Shown here: one piece after another, positions 27,777 through 36,026 of the stretch
How positions within the stretch are numbered: the stretch's first letter is position 1
Layout of the letters: the number at the start of each line of letters is the position of its first letter
Source of the DNA: JAEXOD01 sp964652025
GTDB taxonomy: Bacteria > Bacteroidota > Ignavibacteria > Ignavibacteriales > Melioribacteraceae
Length of the DNA: 64,000 nucleotides
Direction of reading: 5' to 3'
Assembly: GCA_964652025.1 (NCBI GenBank)
Contig: CAZYZX010000005.1
Span: 1-64,000, forward strand
Position numbers and translations under genes: made by a program
Notes under the pieces: generated by a model
Told to the model about the DNA's origin: nothing
What the model saw: the letters and a program-made list of their open reading frames with translations, nothing else
The model's database searches: none

Positions 27777-28160
27777 TTGGCTCGTATAGCTGGAATTGAC
27801 TTACCAAAGAACAAAAAAGCATTTATAGGATTAACTTATATTTACGGTATAGGCCGTTACAGTGCACAAAAAATATTAGAACAAGCAAAAGTAGATCCTA
27901 ACAAAAAGATAAGTGAACTTACCGAGTCTGAAATAGCAGAAATACGCGGAATAATAACCAACGAATATAAAGTAGAAGGTACATTAAGAAGCGAAGTTCA
28001 GCAAAATATTAAACGCTTAATGGATATAGGCTGTTATCGCGGGATAAGGCACCGAAAAGGATTACCCGTAAGAGGACAAAGAACTAGAACAAATTCTAGA
28101 ACGAGAAAAGGTAAGAGAAGAACAGTAGCAGGCAAAAAGAAACCGGCTGCAAAGAAATAA
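27777..28160 (+). CDS. rpsM: 30S ribosomal protein S13
   Basis: The 127-residue protein begins ARIAGIDLPKNKKAFIGLTY and carries the C-terminal signature RHRKGLPVRGQRTRTNSRTR. S13 contacts the P-site tRNA and the L5 bridge. It starts at TTG, strongly supported by AGGAGG nine bases upstream and by alignment of the N-terminus. Confidence 0.97.
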   Translation: MARIAGIDLPKNKKAFIGLTYIYGIGRYSAQKILEQAKVDPNKKISELTESEIAEIRGIITNEYKVEGTLRSEVQQNIKRLMDIGCYRGIRHRKGLPVRGQRTRTNSRTRKGKRRTVAGKKKPAAKK

Positions 28161-28184
28161 TAATAGTTAAAGAGGAGTTTAAAT

Positions 28185-28571
28185 TTGGCTAAAGCTGTTA
28201 AAAAAACTAAGAAAAAAGTGCATGTGGATGCAACAGGAGTTGCACATATTAAAGCGTCGTTTAATAATGTTATAGTAACAATAACAGATATTTATGGAAA
28301 TACGATATCTTGGTCATCTGCTGGAAAGAATGGATTCAAAGGATCCAAGAAAAACACACCATATGCCGCACAAGTTACAGCCGAAGCGGCCGGAAAAGAA
28401 GCATATGACCTTGGATTAAGAAGAGTAGATGTATTTGTAAAAGGTCCGGGCTCCGGTCGAGAAGCGGCAGTTAGAGCACTTAATACGGCAGGTCTATCGA
28501 TTTTATCTATTAAGGATATTACCCCAATTCCTCATAATGGATGCAGACCTCCAAAACGTAGAAGAGTATAA
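28185..28571 (+). CDS. rpsK: 30S ribosomal protein S11
   Basis: The 128-residue protein has HIKASFNNVIVTITDIYGNT near residue 22 and ends with TPIPHNGCRPPKRRRV. S11 lies on the 30S platform near the mRNA exit. It also starts at TTG, behind GAGGAG. Confidence 0.97.
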   Translation: MAKAVKKTKKKVHVDATGVAHIKASFNNVIVTITDIYGNTISWSSAGKNGFKGSKKNTPYAAQVTAEAAGKEAYDLGLRRVDVFVKGPGSGREAAVRALNTAGLSILSIKDITPIPHNGCRPPKRRRV

Positions 28572-28589
28572 ATTAGGAGATTTATTTAA

Positions 28590-29216
28590 ATGGCAAGATA
28601 TACAGGACCAGTTTGTAAACTTTGCAGAAGAGAAAAGCAAAAATTATTTTTAAAAGGTACAAAATGTACTTCGGAAAAGTGTCCTTTGGAAAAGAAAAAT
28701 TATCCTCCAGGACAGCACGGATTAAGCAGACGAGCAAAGTTTTCCGAATATGGTGTTCAGCTTAGAGAAAAACAAAAAGTTAAAAGAATATATGGCGTTT
28801 TAGAAGTTCAATTTTCAAACTTATTTGAAAAAGCAAATAGAGCTAAAGGTAGAACTGGCGAGAACTTAGTTAAATTTTTAGAGCGTAGATTAGACAATGT
28901 AGTTTATAGATTAGGTTTTGCACCATCAAGAAAAGCTGCACGTCAATTAATTTTACATCGTCATTTTGCCGTTAATGGTGTAATAGTAAATATTCCATCA
29001 TATTTATTAAATGTTGGTGATACAGTTGCTGTAAGAGAAAAGAGTAAAAAATTAGAAATAATCCACAGCTCGTTAGGAAGAGTTAAAGACGATACTTACA
29101 GTTGGTTAAGTGTTGATAAAGCCAATTTAACTGGTACATTAAACGAGATACCAGAAAGAGAAGAAATTCCATTAACTGCTAACGAACAATTAATTGTGGA
29201 ATTATATTCTAAGTAA
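28590..29216 (+). CDS. rpsD: 30S ribosomal protein S4 (zinc-binding form)
   Basis: The 208-residue protein has four N-terminal cysteines (Cys9, Cys12, Cys26, Cys31), the C-plus type. The S4 RNA-binding domain follows (ERRLDNVVYRLGFAPSRKAA, then LILHRHFAVNGVIVNIPSYL). S4 initiates 30S assembly and in E. coli represses the alpha operon. Confidence 0.97.
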   Translation: MARYTGPVCKLCRREKQKLFLKGTKCTSEKCPLEKKNYPPGQHGLSRRAKFSEYGVQLREKQKVKRIYGVLEVQFSNLFEKANRAKGRTGENLVKFLERRLDNVVYRLGFAPSRKAARQLILHRHFAVNGVIVNIPSYLLNVGDTVAVREKSKKLEIIHSSLGRVKDDTYSWLSVDKANLTGTLNEIPEREEIPLTANEQLIVELYSK

Positions 29217-29244
29217 TATTAGAAATTTAATAAGAGGATTATAA

Positions 29245-30243
29245 ATGAGCTACCCGTTTATTAAGATGCCGGAAAAAGTAATATTGGATGAACAAAGTGC
29301 AACTGCAACCTTTGGCAGGTTTACTGTTCAACCATTAGAAAGAGGATACGGAGTAACTTTAGGGAACTCGTTAAGAAGAGTGCTATTATCATCTTTAACA
29401 GGTGCCGCATTTACTGCAATAAGAATAGACGGTGTATTGCATGAATTTTCAACAATTCCCGGCGTTTTAGAAGATGTAACCGATATTATTCTTAACTTAA
29501 AAAAAGTTAGATTCAAGTTATTAAACAAAAAAGCGGTTAAAATGGATATTTCTGTAGCAGGACCAAAGGAATTAACCGCAGAAGATTTAATGAGATTTTC
29601 ACCTGATATTGAGATATTAAATCCACAGCAGCATATTGCTACACTAAATGCTGATGGTAAGATAAATATGGAATTAAGATTTGGTGTTGGAAAAGGATAT
29701 GTCCCAAGTACAGAGCAAGTAATCCCTGACCAAATGATTGGAATTATTCCAATAGATTCTATATTTACACCAATAGTAAATGTACGTTATGATATTGAAA
29801 ACGTTAGAATTGGTGAAAAAAATGATTTCGAAAAGTTAATTTTAGAAATCACTACAGACGGTTCAATTTCTCCCGAAGAAGCTTTATCTAACTCTGCTAA
29901 AATACTATTAGATCATATCAAATTGTTTATTCATTTTGAAAGTGAACCTGAAGTAACAAAAGTAGAAAATGAAAAGGATTTAGAATTTGAGAGAATTAAA
30001 AGAATACTTAATACAAGTGTAGATGATTTAGAGTTAAGTGTTCGTTCTCATAACTGCTTAAAAGCAGCAAACATAAAAACTTTGGCAGATTTAGTTAGAA
30101 AAGATGAATCCGAAATGTTAAAATTCCGAAACTTTGGTAGAAAATCTTTAGCTGAACTAATTGAAATAGTCGAAACATACAACTTACAATTTGGTATGGA
30201 TGTAGACAAATATTTAAAAGATAAAACAGATAATAATAATTGA
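29245..30243 (+). CDS. rpoA: DNA-directed RNA polymerase alpha subunit
   Basis: The 332-residue protein has the N-terminal assembly domain (TFGRFTVQPLERGYGVTLGN, residues about 21-40) and a C-terminal domain from about 255 with LELSVRSHNCLKAANIKTLA and FRNFGRKSLAELIEI. The N-terminal domain dimerises and scaffolds beta and beta'. It lies between rpsD and rplQ, the conserved end of the alpha operon. Confidence 0.98.
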   Translation: MSYPFIKMPEKVILDEQSATATFGRFTVQPLERGYGVTLGNSLRRVLLSSLTGAAFTAIRIDGVLHEFSTIPGVLEDVTDIILNLKKVRFKLLNKKAVKMDISVAGPKELTAEDLMRFSPDIEILNPQQHIATLNADGKINMELRFGVGKGYVPSTEQVIPDQMIGIIPIDSIFTPIVNVRYDIENVRIGEKNDFEKLILEITTDGSISPEEALSNSAKILLDHIKLFIHFESEPEVTKVENEKDLEFERIKRILNTSVDDLELSVRSHNCLKAANIKTLADLVRKDESEMLKFRNFGRKSLAELIEIVETYNLQFGMDVDKYLKDKTDNNN

Positions 30244-30259
30244 AATTTAAGGTAGAATA

Positions 30260-30787
30260 ATGAGACACAGAGTTAAAGGTAATAAATTAGGAAGAACATA
30301 CAGTCATCGTTTAGCTACATTAAAATCTTTAGCTACATCCTTAATATTACACAAAAAAATTAAAACTACTGTAGCAAAAGCAAAAGAAGCAAAAGTGTTT
30401 ATAGAACCTTTAATTACTAAAGCTAAAGTAGATTCTGTTGCAAATAGAAGATATGTTGCAAGATTTATTAAAGATAAAGAAGCATTAAAGATGTTGTTTG
30501 GTGAAGTTAGAGAAAAAGTATTAGAAAGAAATGGTGGTTATTTAAGAGTAGTAAAATTAGGTAGCAGACGCGGTGATGGTGCAGATTTAGCAATATTAGA
30601 ATTAGTAGACTATAATTTGGTAGAAAAGCCAGGTAAAAAATCTACAGTTAAATCTGATGCTAAAGCAACAAGCAATGTAAATACTGCAGCTACTGAAAAT
30701 ACTACAAATGTTGAAGAAGCAAAAGTGGTAGAAACTGAAGAATCTGTTAAAGCTGAAGATACTACAGAAAATAAAGATAAAGAATAA
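30260..30787 (+). CDS. rplQ: 50S ribosomal protein L17 with acidic C-terminal tail
   Basis: Residues 1 to about 118 form a standard L17 (RHRVKGNKLGRTYSHRLATL; later RRGDGADLAILELVDY). The protein is 175 residues against about 120-130 in many bacteria. The extra 50 or so C-terminal residues are Thr, Glu and Lys rich and likely disordered. L17 lies near the tunnel exit. A terminator follows. Confidence 0.95.
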   Translation: MRHRVKGNKLGRTYSHRLATLKSLATSLILHKKIKTTVAKAKEAKVFIEPLITKAKVDSVANRRYVARFIKDKEALKMLFGEVREKVLERNGGYLRVVKLGSRRGDGADLAILELVDYNLVEKPGKKSTVKSDAKATSNVNTAATENTTNVEEAKVVETEESVKAEDTTENKDKE

Positions 30788-30807
30788 ATAACAAATAATT
30801 ATTTGAT

Positions 30808-30845
30808 AAAAAGAGTAATCGAATGCTCGATTGCTCTTTTTTTTT
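30808..30845 (+). terminator. intrinsic terminator at the end of the ribosomal operon
   Basis: The arms agagtaatcga and tcgattgctct pair along their length with one G-T pair around the loop atgc. Flanking A and T runs extend the stem, and nine T residues follow. It lies 20 bases after the rplQ stop. Its T-tract ends only three bases before the ATG of engB, so it bears on engB expression too. Confidence 0.88.
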
Positions 30846-30848
30846 GAT

Positions 30849-31439
30849 ATGAAAGAAATTATATTTATAAAAAGTGTAGTTTCAGTTAACGATTTACCAA
30901 AAGATGGTCTAAGTGAGATTGTACTATGTGGTAGGTCTAACGTTGGTAAATCTACTTTTATTAATAGTTTTTTTAATAAAAAAAACTTAGCAAAAGTTAG
31001 TTCCACACCTGGTAAAACAAGGGCGTTAAATTACTATTTAGTTGAAAATAAATTTTATATAGTGGATTTACCTGGATTTGGTTATGCAAAAGTTTCCAAA
31101 ACTGAAAAAGACAAGTGGGATAACTTAATAACAGACTATCTTATAAGTGGTAGAAAAATTTCTTTTCTTTTTCATTTGATAGATTCGAGAATAGGTCCAA
31201 CGGTATTAGATGAAATGTTATATGATTTTGCGATTGATAAAAATTTACCCTACATTGCAATTTTAAATAAAATAGATAAATTAAAACAGTCAGAAATTGC
31301 AAAATCTAAGCAAAATATTATAAATAAATTTAGTACTTTAGAATTTGGTAAAAATTTATTTTTTTATAGTGGAGTTACAGGAACTGGTAAAAACGAAATA
31401 AAAAAAATAATTCTCAATTATTATAAAAGTAATAATTGA
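30849..31439 (+). CDS. engB: ribosome biogenesis GTP-binding protein EngB/YsxC
   Basis: The 196-residue GTPase has G1 GRSNVGKST (residues 30-38), a switch TPGKTRALNYY, G3 DLPGFGYAKV and G4 NKIDKL. The family assists late 50S assembly. The reading frame is open to a TTG at 30831, but that codon lies inside the terminator stem; ATG 30849 gives the usual N-terminus. No ribosome-binding site fits between the terminator T-run and this ATG. Confidence 0.93.
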   Translation: MKEIIFIKSVVSVNDLPKDGLSEIVLCGRSNVGKSTFINSFFNKKNLAKVSSTPGKTRALNYYLVENKFYIVDLPGFGYAKVSKTEKDKWDNLITDYLISGRKISFLFHLIDSRIGPTVLDEMLYDFAIDKNLPYIAILNKIDKLKQSEIAKSKQNIINKFSTLEFGKNLFFYSGVTGTGKNEIKKIILNYYKSNN

Positions 31440-31491
31440 ATAATAATTTAATATTAGTTAAATTTATTGTTTAAATAAAAAAAATTTATTG

Positions 31492-33414
31492 ATGAATTTT
31501 GATAACAAACTACGCAAAAGATTAATTTCATTTTCAGTTTTTCCACTATTTTCAATTGTGAATTTAGTAACCGAAGATATCGTTATCAGAAGCATATCAA
31601 TCGGTATAATAGTTTTATGGGCGGGTATTTTTATATTTGTAAGGGATAGGAAATTGGAGGAAGAAGAACAAGAAGTTATAACCCCAATACAACCTGAGAC
31701 AATTTTATCCAAGCCAACAATAAAGAGAAATAGTGAGTACTTTACTGGTTTAGACGAATCGATAAAGATAATTAGCAAGTCTAATGAAGAAGAAACGAAA
31801 GAAGAAAGCAAAGAAGAAGTTAAAACAGAAAGCGTTAAAACAGAAGGTATTAAAACAACTGCAGCACCAATAGAGGATAATTATTTAAAAAAGCCAAAGG
31901 ATTTAAAACAGAGGTTTGATAAATTAGCTAAAAGTGAATATCCAAATAAATTAGATAACAACGGGCAATTTTTATTTGTCATAGAATCTGTTTTAGAAAT
32001 TATAAAAAATATATATAATTTAAATTCTGTAATTTTCTTTTGGTACAATCAAAAGACGGAAAAATTTACTGTCGGAAAATTTTTATCTGAAGTTACTGAT
32101 GCAATAATAACAGAAAAATTTGTAAAAGAAGATGATGTTTTAGGGAAAATAGTTAATAACGAATCTCCAGAAATTTTAATAAATATTCCTTCCAGAACTG
32201 AAAAAGATAATATAAGATATTATAAAACTCCACAAGAAATTAAATGTTTTGTTGGTGTACCGGTTTTTTATAATAAAATTTTAGTAGGTGTATTAGCAAT
32301 AGATAGCAAAGAAGAGAATGCGTTTAAAATTGAACATATTTACTCATTAGGGCGCTTTTCTAGGCTATTAAGCATGTTAATTTGGTTATTTGAAGAAATG
32401 AGCAGAGATACACAAGCAGATAAGCGGTTAAATGCCTTGTTAAATGTTATAAATGGAAACTTAAAATTTAAAGATGAATACGAGCTTGGGGAATTACTTA
32501 TAAGTAGTGGTAGGAATTTAATAGAAAGTGAAGTAGTAACTTTTGTTTACTATTATTCTAAAAAGAATAAATTTATTGTAACAAAAGTATGGAATAGTAT
32601 AAATGCGGAATACGTAGCAGAAGGAACTGAGGTTGAGTTATCAAATACATTAGTAGGACTTGTAGTAAACAATGTATTTCCTATAAAAATAGATGATGTG
32701 GAAGAAAAACCTGTTATTAAATTTAATAAAAATGAGCGTATAAGTTGTAAAGGTTCTTTTATAGTGAGTCCATTAGTATATGAAAATGAAATTTATGGCA
32801 TTTTATGTTTTGAACATAGTAAGAAAAAATTCTATAATAATTCTGATTTAACAATATTAAAGAACACTTTAAAATTTTATGGATTTATTTTACAATCATA
32901 TTATACTGAAACATCTTTAACTGATATGTTAACAGTTGATAAAGAGACAGGAATACTAAACAATAAAGAATTTTTTAACAACACTAAAAACATGATAGAA
33001 TTAAGCAAGTCGTTAAAAATAAACAGTGCTTTGTTACTAATACATATAGATGATTTGCCCGAAAGTGAAGGAATATTTGAAGAAAATTTGACAAGGAACA
33101 GTGTGCTTGCTGTGGTTAAATTAATAAATGAAGATTTACCAAAAAACGCAATTTTTGGTAGATTAGATGAAAAAGAATTTGGCATATTTTTAATAAATAT
33201 GGAACAAAATTCAGCATTTTCATTTGCGGAGTTAATCCGCTCTAAAATTGCTAGAAACTCAAGTGAAATATTAAAAACTCAGCATATAGTAACAATATCG
33301 GTTGGTGTTGCAATTACTTTACAAGAAAAGACATTGGAAGATTTGTTATTAGATGCAGAGTTAGCCCTTAAAAAAGCTATTGAAAAGGGTGGTAACGTTA
33401 CAAAAATAGTATAA
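31492..33414 (+). CDS. membrane-anchored GAF-GAF-degenerate GGDEF protein
   Basis: The 640-residue protein has one or two hydrophobic segments at about residues 10-47 and a Glu/Lys-rich charged stretch around 55-130. Two GAF-like sensor domains follow (about 155-300 and 320-475), with typical GVPVFYNKILVGVLAID and VSPLVYENEIYGILCFEH segments. The C-terminal domain has the diguanylate cyclase fold pattern, but its signature reads GRLDEKEF (556-563) instead of RxGGDEF, so cyclase activity is unlikely. It lies just before deoB with a seven-base gap. Its role is unknown; a signal-sensing scaffold is inferred. A TTG directly precedes the chosen ATG. Confidence 0.75.
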   Translation: MNFDNKLRKRLISFSVFPLFSIVNLVTEDIVIRSISIGIIVLWAGIFIFVRDRKLEEEEQEVITPIQPETILSKPTIKRNSEYFTGLDESIKIISKSNEEETKEESKEEVKTESVKTEGIKTTAAPIEDNYLKKPKDLKQRFDKLAKSEYPNKLDNNGQFLFVIESVLEIIKNIYNLNSVIFFWYNQKTEKFTVGKFLSEVTDAIITEKFVKEDDVLGKIVNNESPEILINIPSRTEKDNIRYYKTPQEIKCFVGVPVFYNKILVGVLAIDSKEENAFKIEHIYSLGRFSRLLSMLIWLFEEMSRDTQADKRLNALLNVINGNLKFKDEYELGELLISSGRNLIESEVVTFVYYYSKKNKFIVTKVWNSINAEYVAEGTEVELSNTLVGLVVNNVFPIKIDDVEEKPVIKFNKNERISCKGSFIVSPLVYENEIYGILCFEHSKKKFYNNSDLTILKNTLKFYGFILQSYYTETSLTDMLTVDKETGILNNKEFFNNTKNMIELSKSLKINSALLLIHIDDLPESEGIFEENLTRNSVLAVVKLINEDLPKNAIFGRLDEKEFGIFLINMEQNSAFSFAELIRSKIARNSSEILKTQHIVTISVGVAITLQEKTLEDLLLDAELALKKAIEKGGNVTKIV

Positions 33415-33421
33415 GGTAATT

Positions 33422-34594
33422 GTGAATAATATAATAGCAATAGTATTAGATGGAGTTGGTGTAGGAGAGTTACCAGATAGTGATAAATATGGTGACAAGG
33501 GGAGTAATACGTTAGGAAACATGGCTAAAAAGCTAAATGGTATTAACTTACCTAATTTAGAAAAGATGGGGTTAGGAAATATTACAGATATATTAGGAAT
33601 TGCAGCAAATAAAAAACCATTAGCAAGCTATGGTAAAATGGCAGAAAAATCTAAAGGGAAAGACTCCACAACAGGTCACTGGGAACTTGGTGGCGTTATA
33701 ACTGAAAAGGAATTCCCGCTATATCCTAATGGATTTCCTGAAAGGATAGTTAAAAAGTTTTTGGAATTAACTGGATATAGTGCAATACTTGGAAACAAAC
33801 CAGCAAGTGGAACGGAGATAATAAAAGAATTGGGTGATGAACACGTTAGAACGGGTAATCCAATAGTTTATACATCAGGTGATAGTGTATTCCAAATTGC
33901 AGCACATGAAGAAATAATTCCACTTGATAGATTATATGAAATTTGCGAAATAGCGCGTAATAAGGTAATGATAGATGATGATGCAGTTGGAAGAATTATT
34001 GCTAGGCCATTTGTAGGAACCAGCGGAAATTATACAAGAACAACAAACAGAAAAGATTTTTCTATTGACCCACCACAAGAGACAATGTTAGATATACTAA
34101 GTGAAAGTGGCATTAATACTGTAGCAATTGGGAAAATTAATGATTTATACAATTATAGAGGTATAAATAAAAAAATTAAAACCAAAAGTAATGCAGAAGG
34201 TATAAAGAATATTTTAAATGAAACAAAAGTAAATTCCAATTGTTTAATTTACGCTAATTTAGTAGATTTTGATGTGTATTATGGTCATAGAAATGACCCG
34301 CAAGGATTTTATGAGGCATTAAAGGAATTTGATAATAGTTTACCTGCAATTCTTGAAACTATAGATGAAACTGATATGTTATTAATTACAGCAGATCATG
34401 GGAACGATCCAACAGATATAAGCACAGACCATACGAGAGAATACGTACCGATATTATTATACTTAAAGAATAAAGAAGGAAGAAACTTGGGTATTAGAGA
34501 TACATTTGCAGATTTTGCGCAAACAATTATGCATTTTTATGGGGTAAATAATACTCTTGCAGGAAAATCTATGTTAATAGAAATAGAGAGGTAG
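33422..34594 (+). CDS. deoB: phosphopentomutase
   Basis: The 390-residue alkaline-phosphatase-fold mutase interconverts (deoxy)ribose 1-phosphate and 5-phosphate. The metal-site Asp is in IVLDGVGVGELPDS, the phosphorylated Thr is in KDSTTGHWE (Thr84), and later metal ligands are in DFDVYYGHRND, TADHGNDP and STDHTREYVP. It starts at GTG. Two microcompartment vertex genes follow with a two-base gap, suggesting that pentose phosphate handling is tied to a BMC. Confidence 0.95.
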   Translation: MNNIIAIVLDGVGVGELPDSDKYGDKGSNTLGNMAKKLNGINLPNLEKMGLGNITDILGIAANKKPLASYGKMAEKSKGKDSTTGHWELGGVITEKEFPLYPNGFPERIVKKFLELTGYSAILGNKPASGTEIIKELGDEHVRTGNPIVYTSGDSVFQIAAHEEIIPLDRLYEICEIARNKVMIDDDAVGRIIARPFVGTSGNYTRTTNRKDFSIDPPQETMLDILSESGINTVAIGKINDLYNYRGINKKIKTKSNAEGIKNILNETKVNSNCLIYANLVDFDVYYGHRNDPQGFYEALKEFDNSLPAILETIDETDMLLITADHGNDPTDISTDHTREYVPILLYLKNKEGRNLGIRDTFADFAQTIMHFYGVNNTLAGKSMLIEIER

Positions 34595-34596
34595 CA

Positions 34597-34875
34597 ATGA
34601 TATTGGGTAAAGTAATAGGCACAGTATGGTCTACACGAAAGGATGAAAAGTTAGTAGGGAGTAAGTTTTTAATAGTAAAGCAAATAGAATTAGACTATAC
34701 AATTACAAATAATTTTGTAATAGCAGTAGATTCTGTAGGAGCAGGAGTAGGAGAAGTTGTGTTAGTAGCAACAGGAAGTAGTGCAAGGCAAACAACAATT
34801 ACACAAAATAAACCTGTAGATGCAGTGATAATGGCAATAGTAGATAAGTTAGATATTACTGAAGTTAAAAAATAA
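34597..34875 (+). CDS. bacterial microcompartment vertex protein, EutN/CcmL family (copy 1)
   Basis: The 92-residue protein matches the BMC-P (EutN/CcmL) family. It starts MILGKVIGTVWSTRKDEKLV and contains the characteristic AVDSVGAGVGEVVLVATGSS and a C-terminal VDAVIMAIVDKLD. These proteins form pentamers that cap the vertices of the icosahedral protein shell. A GAGG site precedes the ATG. No hexameric shell gene is present in the window. Confidence 0.92.
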   Translation: MILGKVIGTVWSTRKDEKLVGSKFLIVKQIELDYTITNNFVIAVDSVGAGVGEVVLVATGSSARQTTITQNKPVDAVIMAIVDKLDITEVKK

Positions 34876-34879
34876 AATA

Positions 34880-35164
34880 ATGTTATTAGGAAAAGTAATA
34901 GGAACAATATGGGCAACAAAGAAGTATGAGACCTTAACAGGTTTTAAGATGCAATTTGTTCAACCTTTAAATGCAGAAATGAAAGAAATCGGAAAACCTA
35001 TAATAGCAGTAGATACAATAGGAGCAGGACCCGGGGAAATTATAATATATGCCACATCGAGTGAGGCAGTGATACCAATGCGGGTACCTATGGCACCTGT
35101 TGATGCAGCTATAGTGGGTATAGTCGATTCAATAAATTCAAAAACAAGATTGGAGGAGAAATAA
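34880..35164 (+). CDS. bacterial microcompartment vertex protein, EutN/CcmL family (copy 2)
   Basis: The 94-residue protein is a paralogue of its neighbour, four bases downstream. It starts MLLGKVIGTIWATKKYETLT, with AVDTIGAGPGEIIIYATSS and PVDAAIVGIVDSIN. The two copies differ at many positions, which suggests distinct vertex roles rather than a recent duplication. It is followed by rpoD after one base, so all four genes deoB to rpoD look like one transcript. Confidence 0.92.
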   Translation: MLLGKVIGTIWATKKYETLTGFKMQFVQPLNAEMKEIGKPIIAVDTIGAGPGEIIIYATSSEAVIPMRVPMAPVDAAIVGIVDSINSKTRLEEK

Positions 35165-35165
35165 T

Positions 35166-36020
35166 TTGAAGATAACAAAACAATACACCAATCGCGAAAG
35201 CCAATCGCTTGACAAATATTTACAAGAAATTGGCAAAGTAGATTTATTGACCCCCGAACAAGAGATAGAACTTGCACGTAGAATTAAAAATGGCGATCAA
35301 AAAGCCTTAGACCAATTGGTTAAAGCAAACTTAAGGTTTGTGGTAAGTGTGGCAAAGCAGTATCAAAATCAAGGACTTTCGTTAGGTGATTTAATTAACG
35401 AAGGGAACCTAGGATTAATAAAAGCTGCAAAACGTTTTGATGAAACCCGAGGATTTAAGTTTATATCGTATGGTGTATGGTGGATAAGACAATCGATTTT
35501 GCAAGCTTTAGCAGAGCAATCTCGTATTGTTAGATTACCGCTAAATAGAGTAGGACAACTAAATAAAATAAGCAAAGCTTATAGTAATTTAGAACAAGAA
35601 TATGAACGCGAGCCAAGTGCAACCGAGTTAGCTAAAGAGTTGGATATGGATTTAACAGATGTTAGTGATACATTAAAAATATCTGCCCGCCATGTATCTA
35701 TGGATGCTCCTTTTGCAACAGGCGATGATAATAGATTATTAGATGTTTTATCCAACGACTCCCAGCCAGCTCCAGATGCTTCTTTAATGAGTGACTCGTT
35801 GAAAAATGAAATCGAAAGGGCTTTATCTACTTTAACAGATAGAGAAGCTGAAGTAATTAAATTATATTTCGGATTAAATAAAGAACACTCCTTAACTTTA
35901 GAAGAAATTGGCGAAAAATTTAATTTAACCAGAGAACGCGTAAGGCAGATTAAAGAAAAAGCAATACGCAGATTAAGACATGCTTCTAGAAGTAAAAATC
36001 TTAAAGCATACTTAGGTTAG
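35166..36020 (+). CDS. rpoD: principal RNA polymerase sigma factor (short sigma-70)
   Basis: The 284-residue protein has regions 1.2-2 (LDKYLQEIGKVDLLTPEQEI, NLRFVVSVAKQYQNQGL, FKFISYGVWWIRQSI), region 3, and a region 4 helix-turn-helix (LTLEEIGEKFNLTRERVRQI). Region 1.1 is missing, as in the principal sigma factors of Bacteroidota and Chlorobi. It starts at TTG with GGAGGAG upstream, placing it directly behind the microcompartment genes. A group 2 sigma factor cannot be excluded. Confidence 0.9.
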   Translation: MKITKQYTNRESQSLDKYLQEIGKVDLLTPEQEIELARRIKNGDQKALDQLVKANLRFVVSVAKQYQNQGLSLGDLINEGNLGLIKAAKRFDETRGFKFISYGVWWIRQSILQALAEQSRIVRLPLNRVGQLNKISKAYSNLEQEYEREPSATELAKELDMDLTDVSDTLKISARHVSMDAPFATGDDNRLLDVLSNDSQPAPDASLMSDSLKNEIERALSTLTDREAEVIKLYFGLNKEHSLTLEEIGEKFNLTRERVRQIKEKAIRRLRHASRSKNLKAYLG

Positions 36021-36026
36021 TATTAA

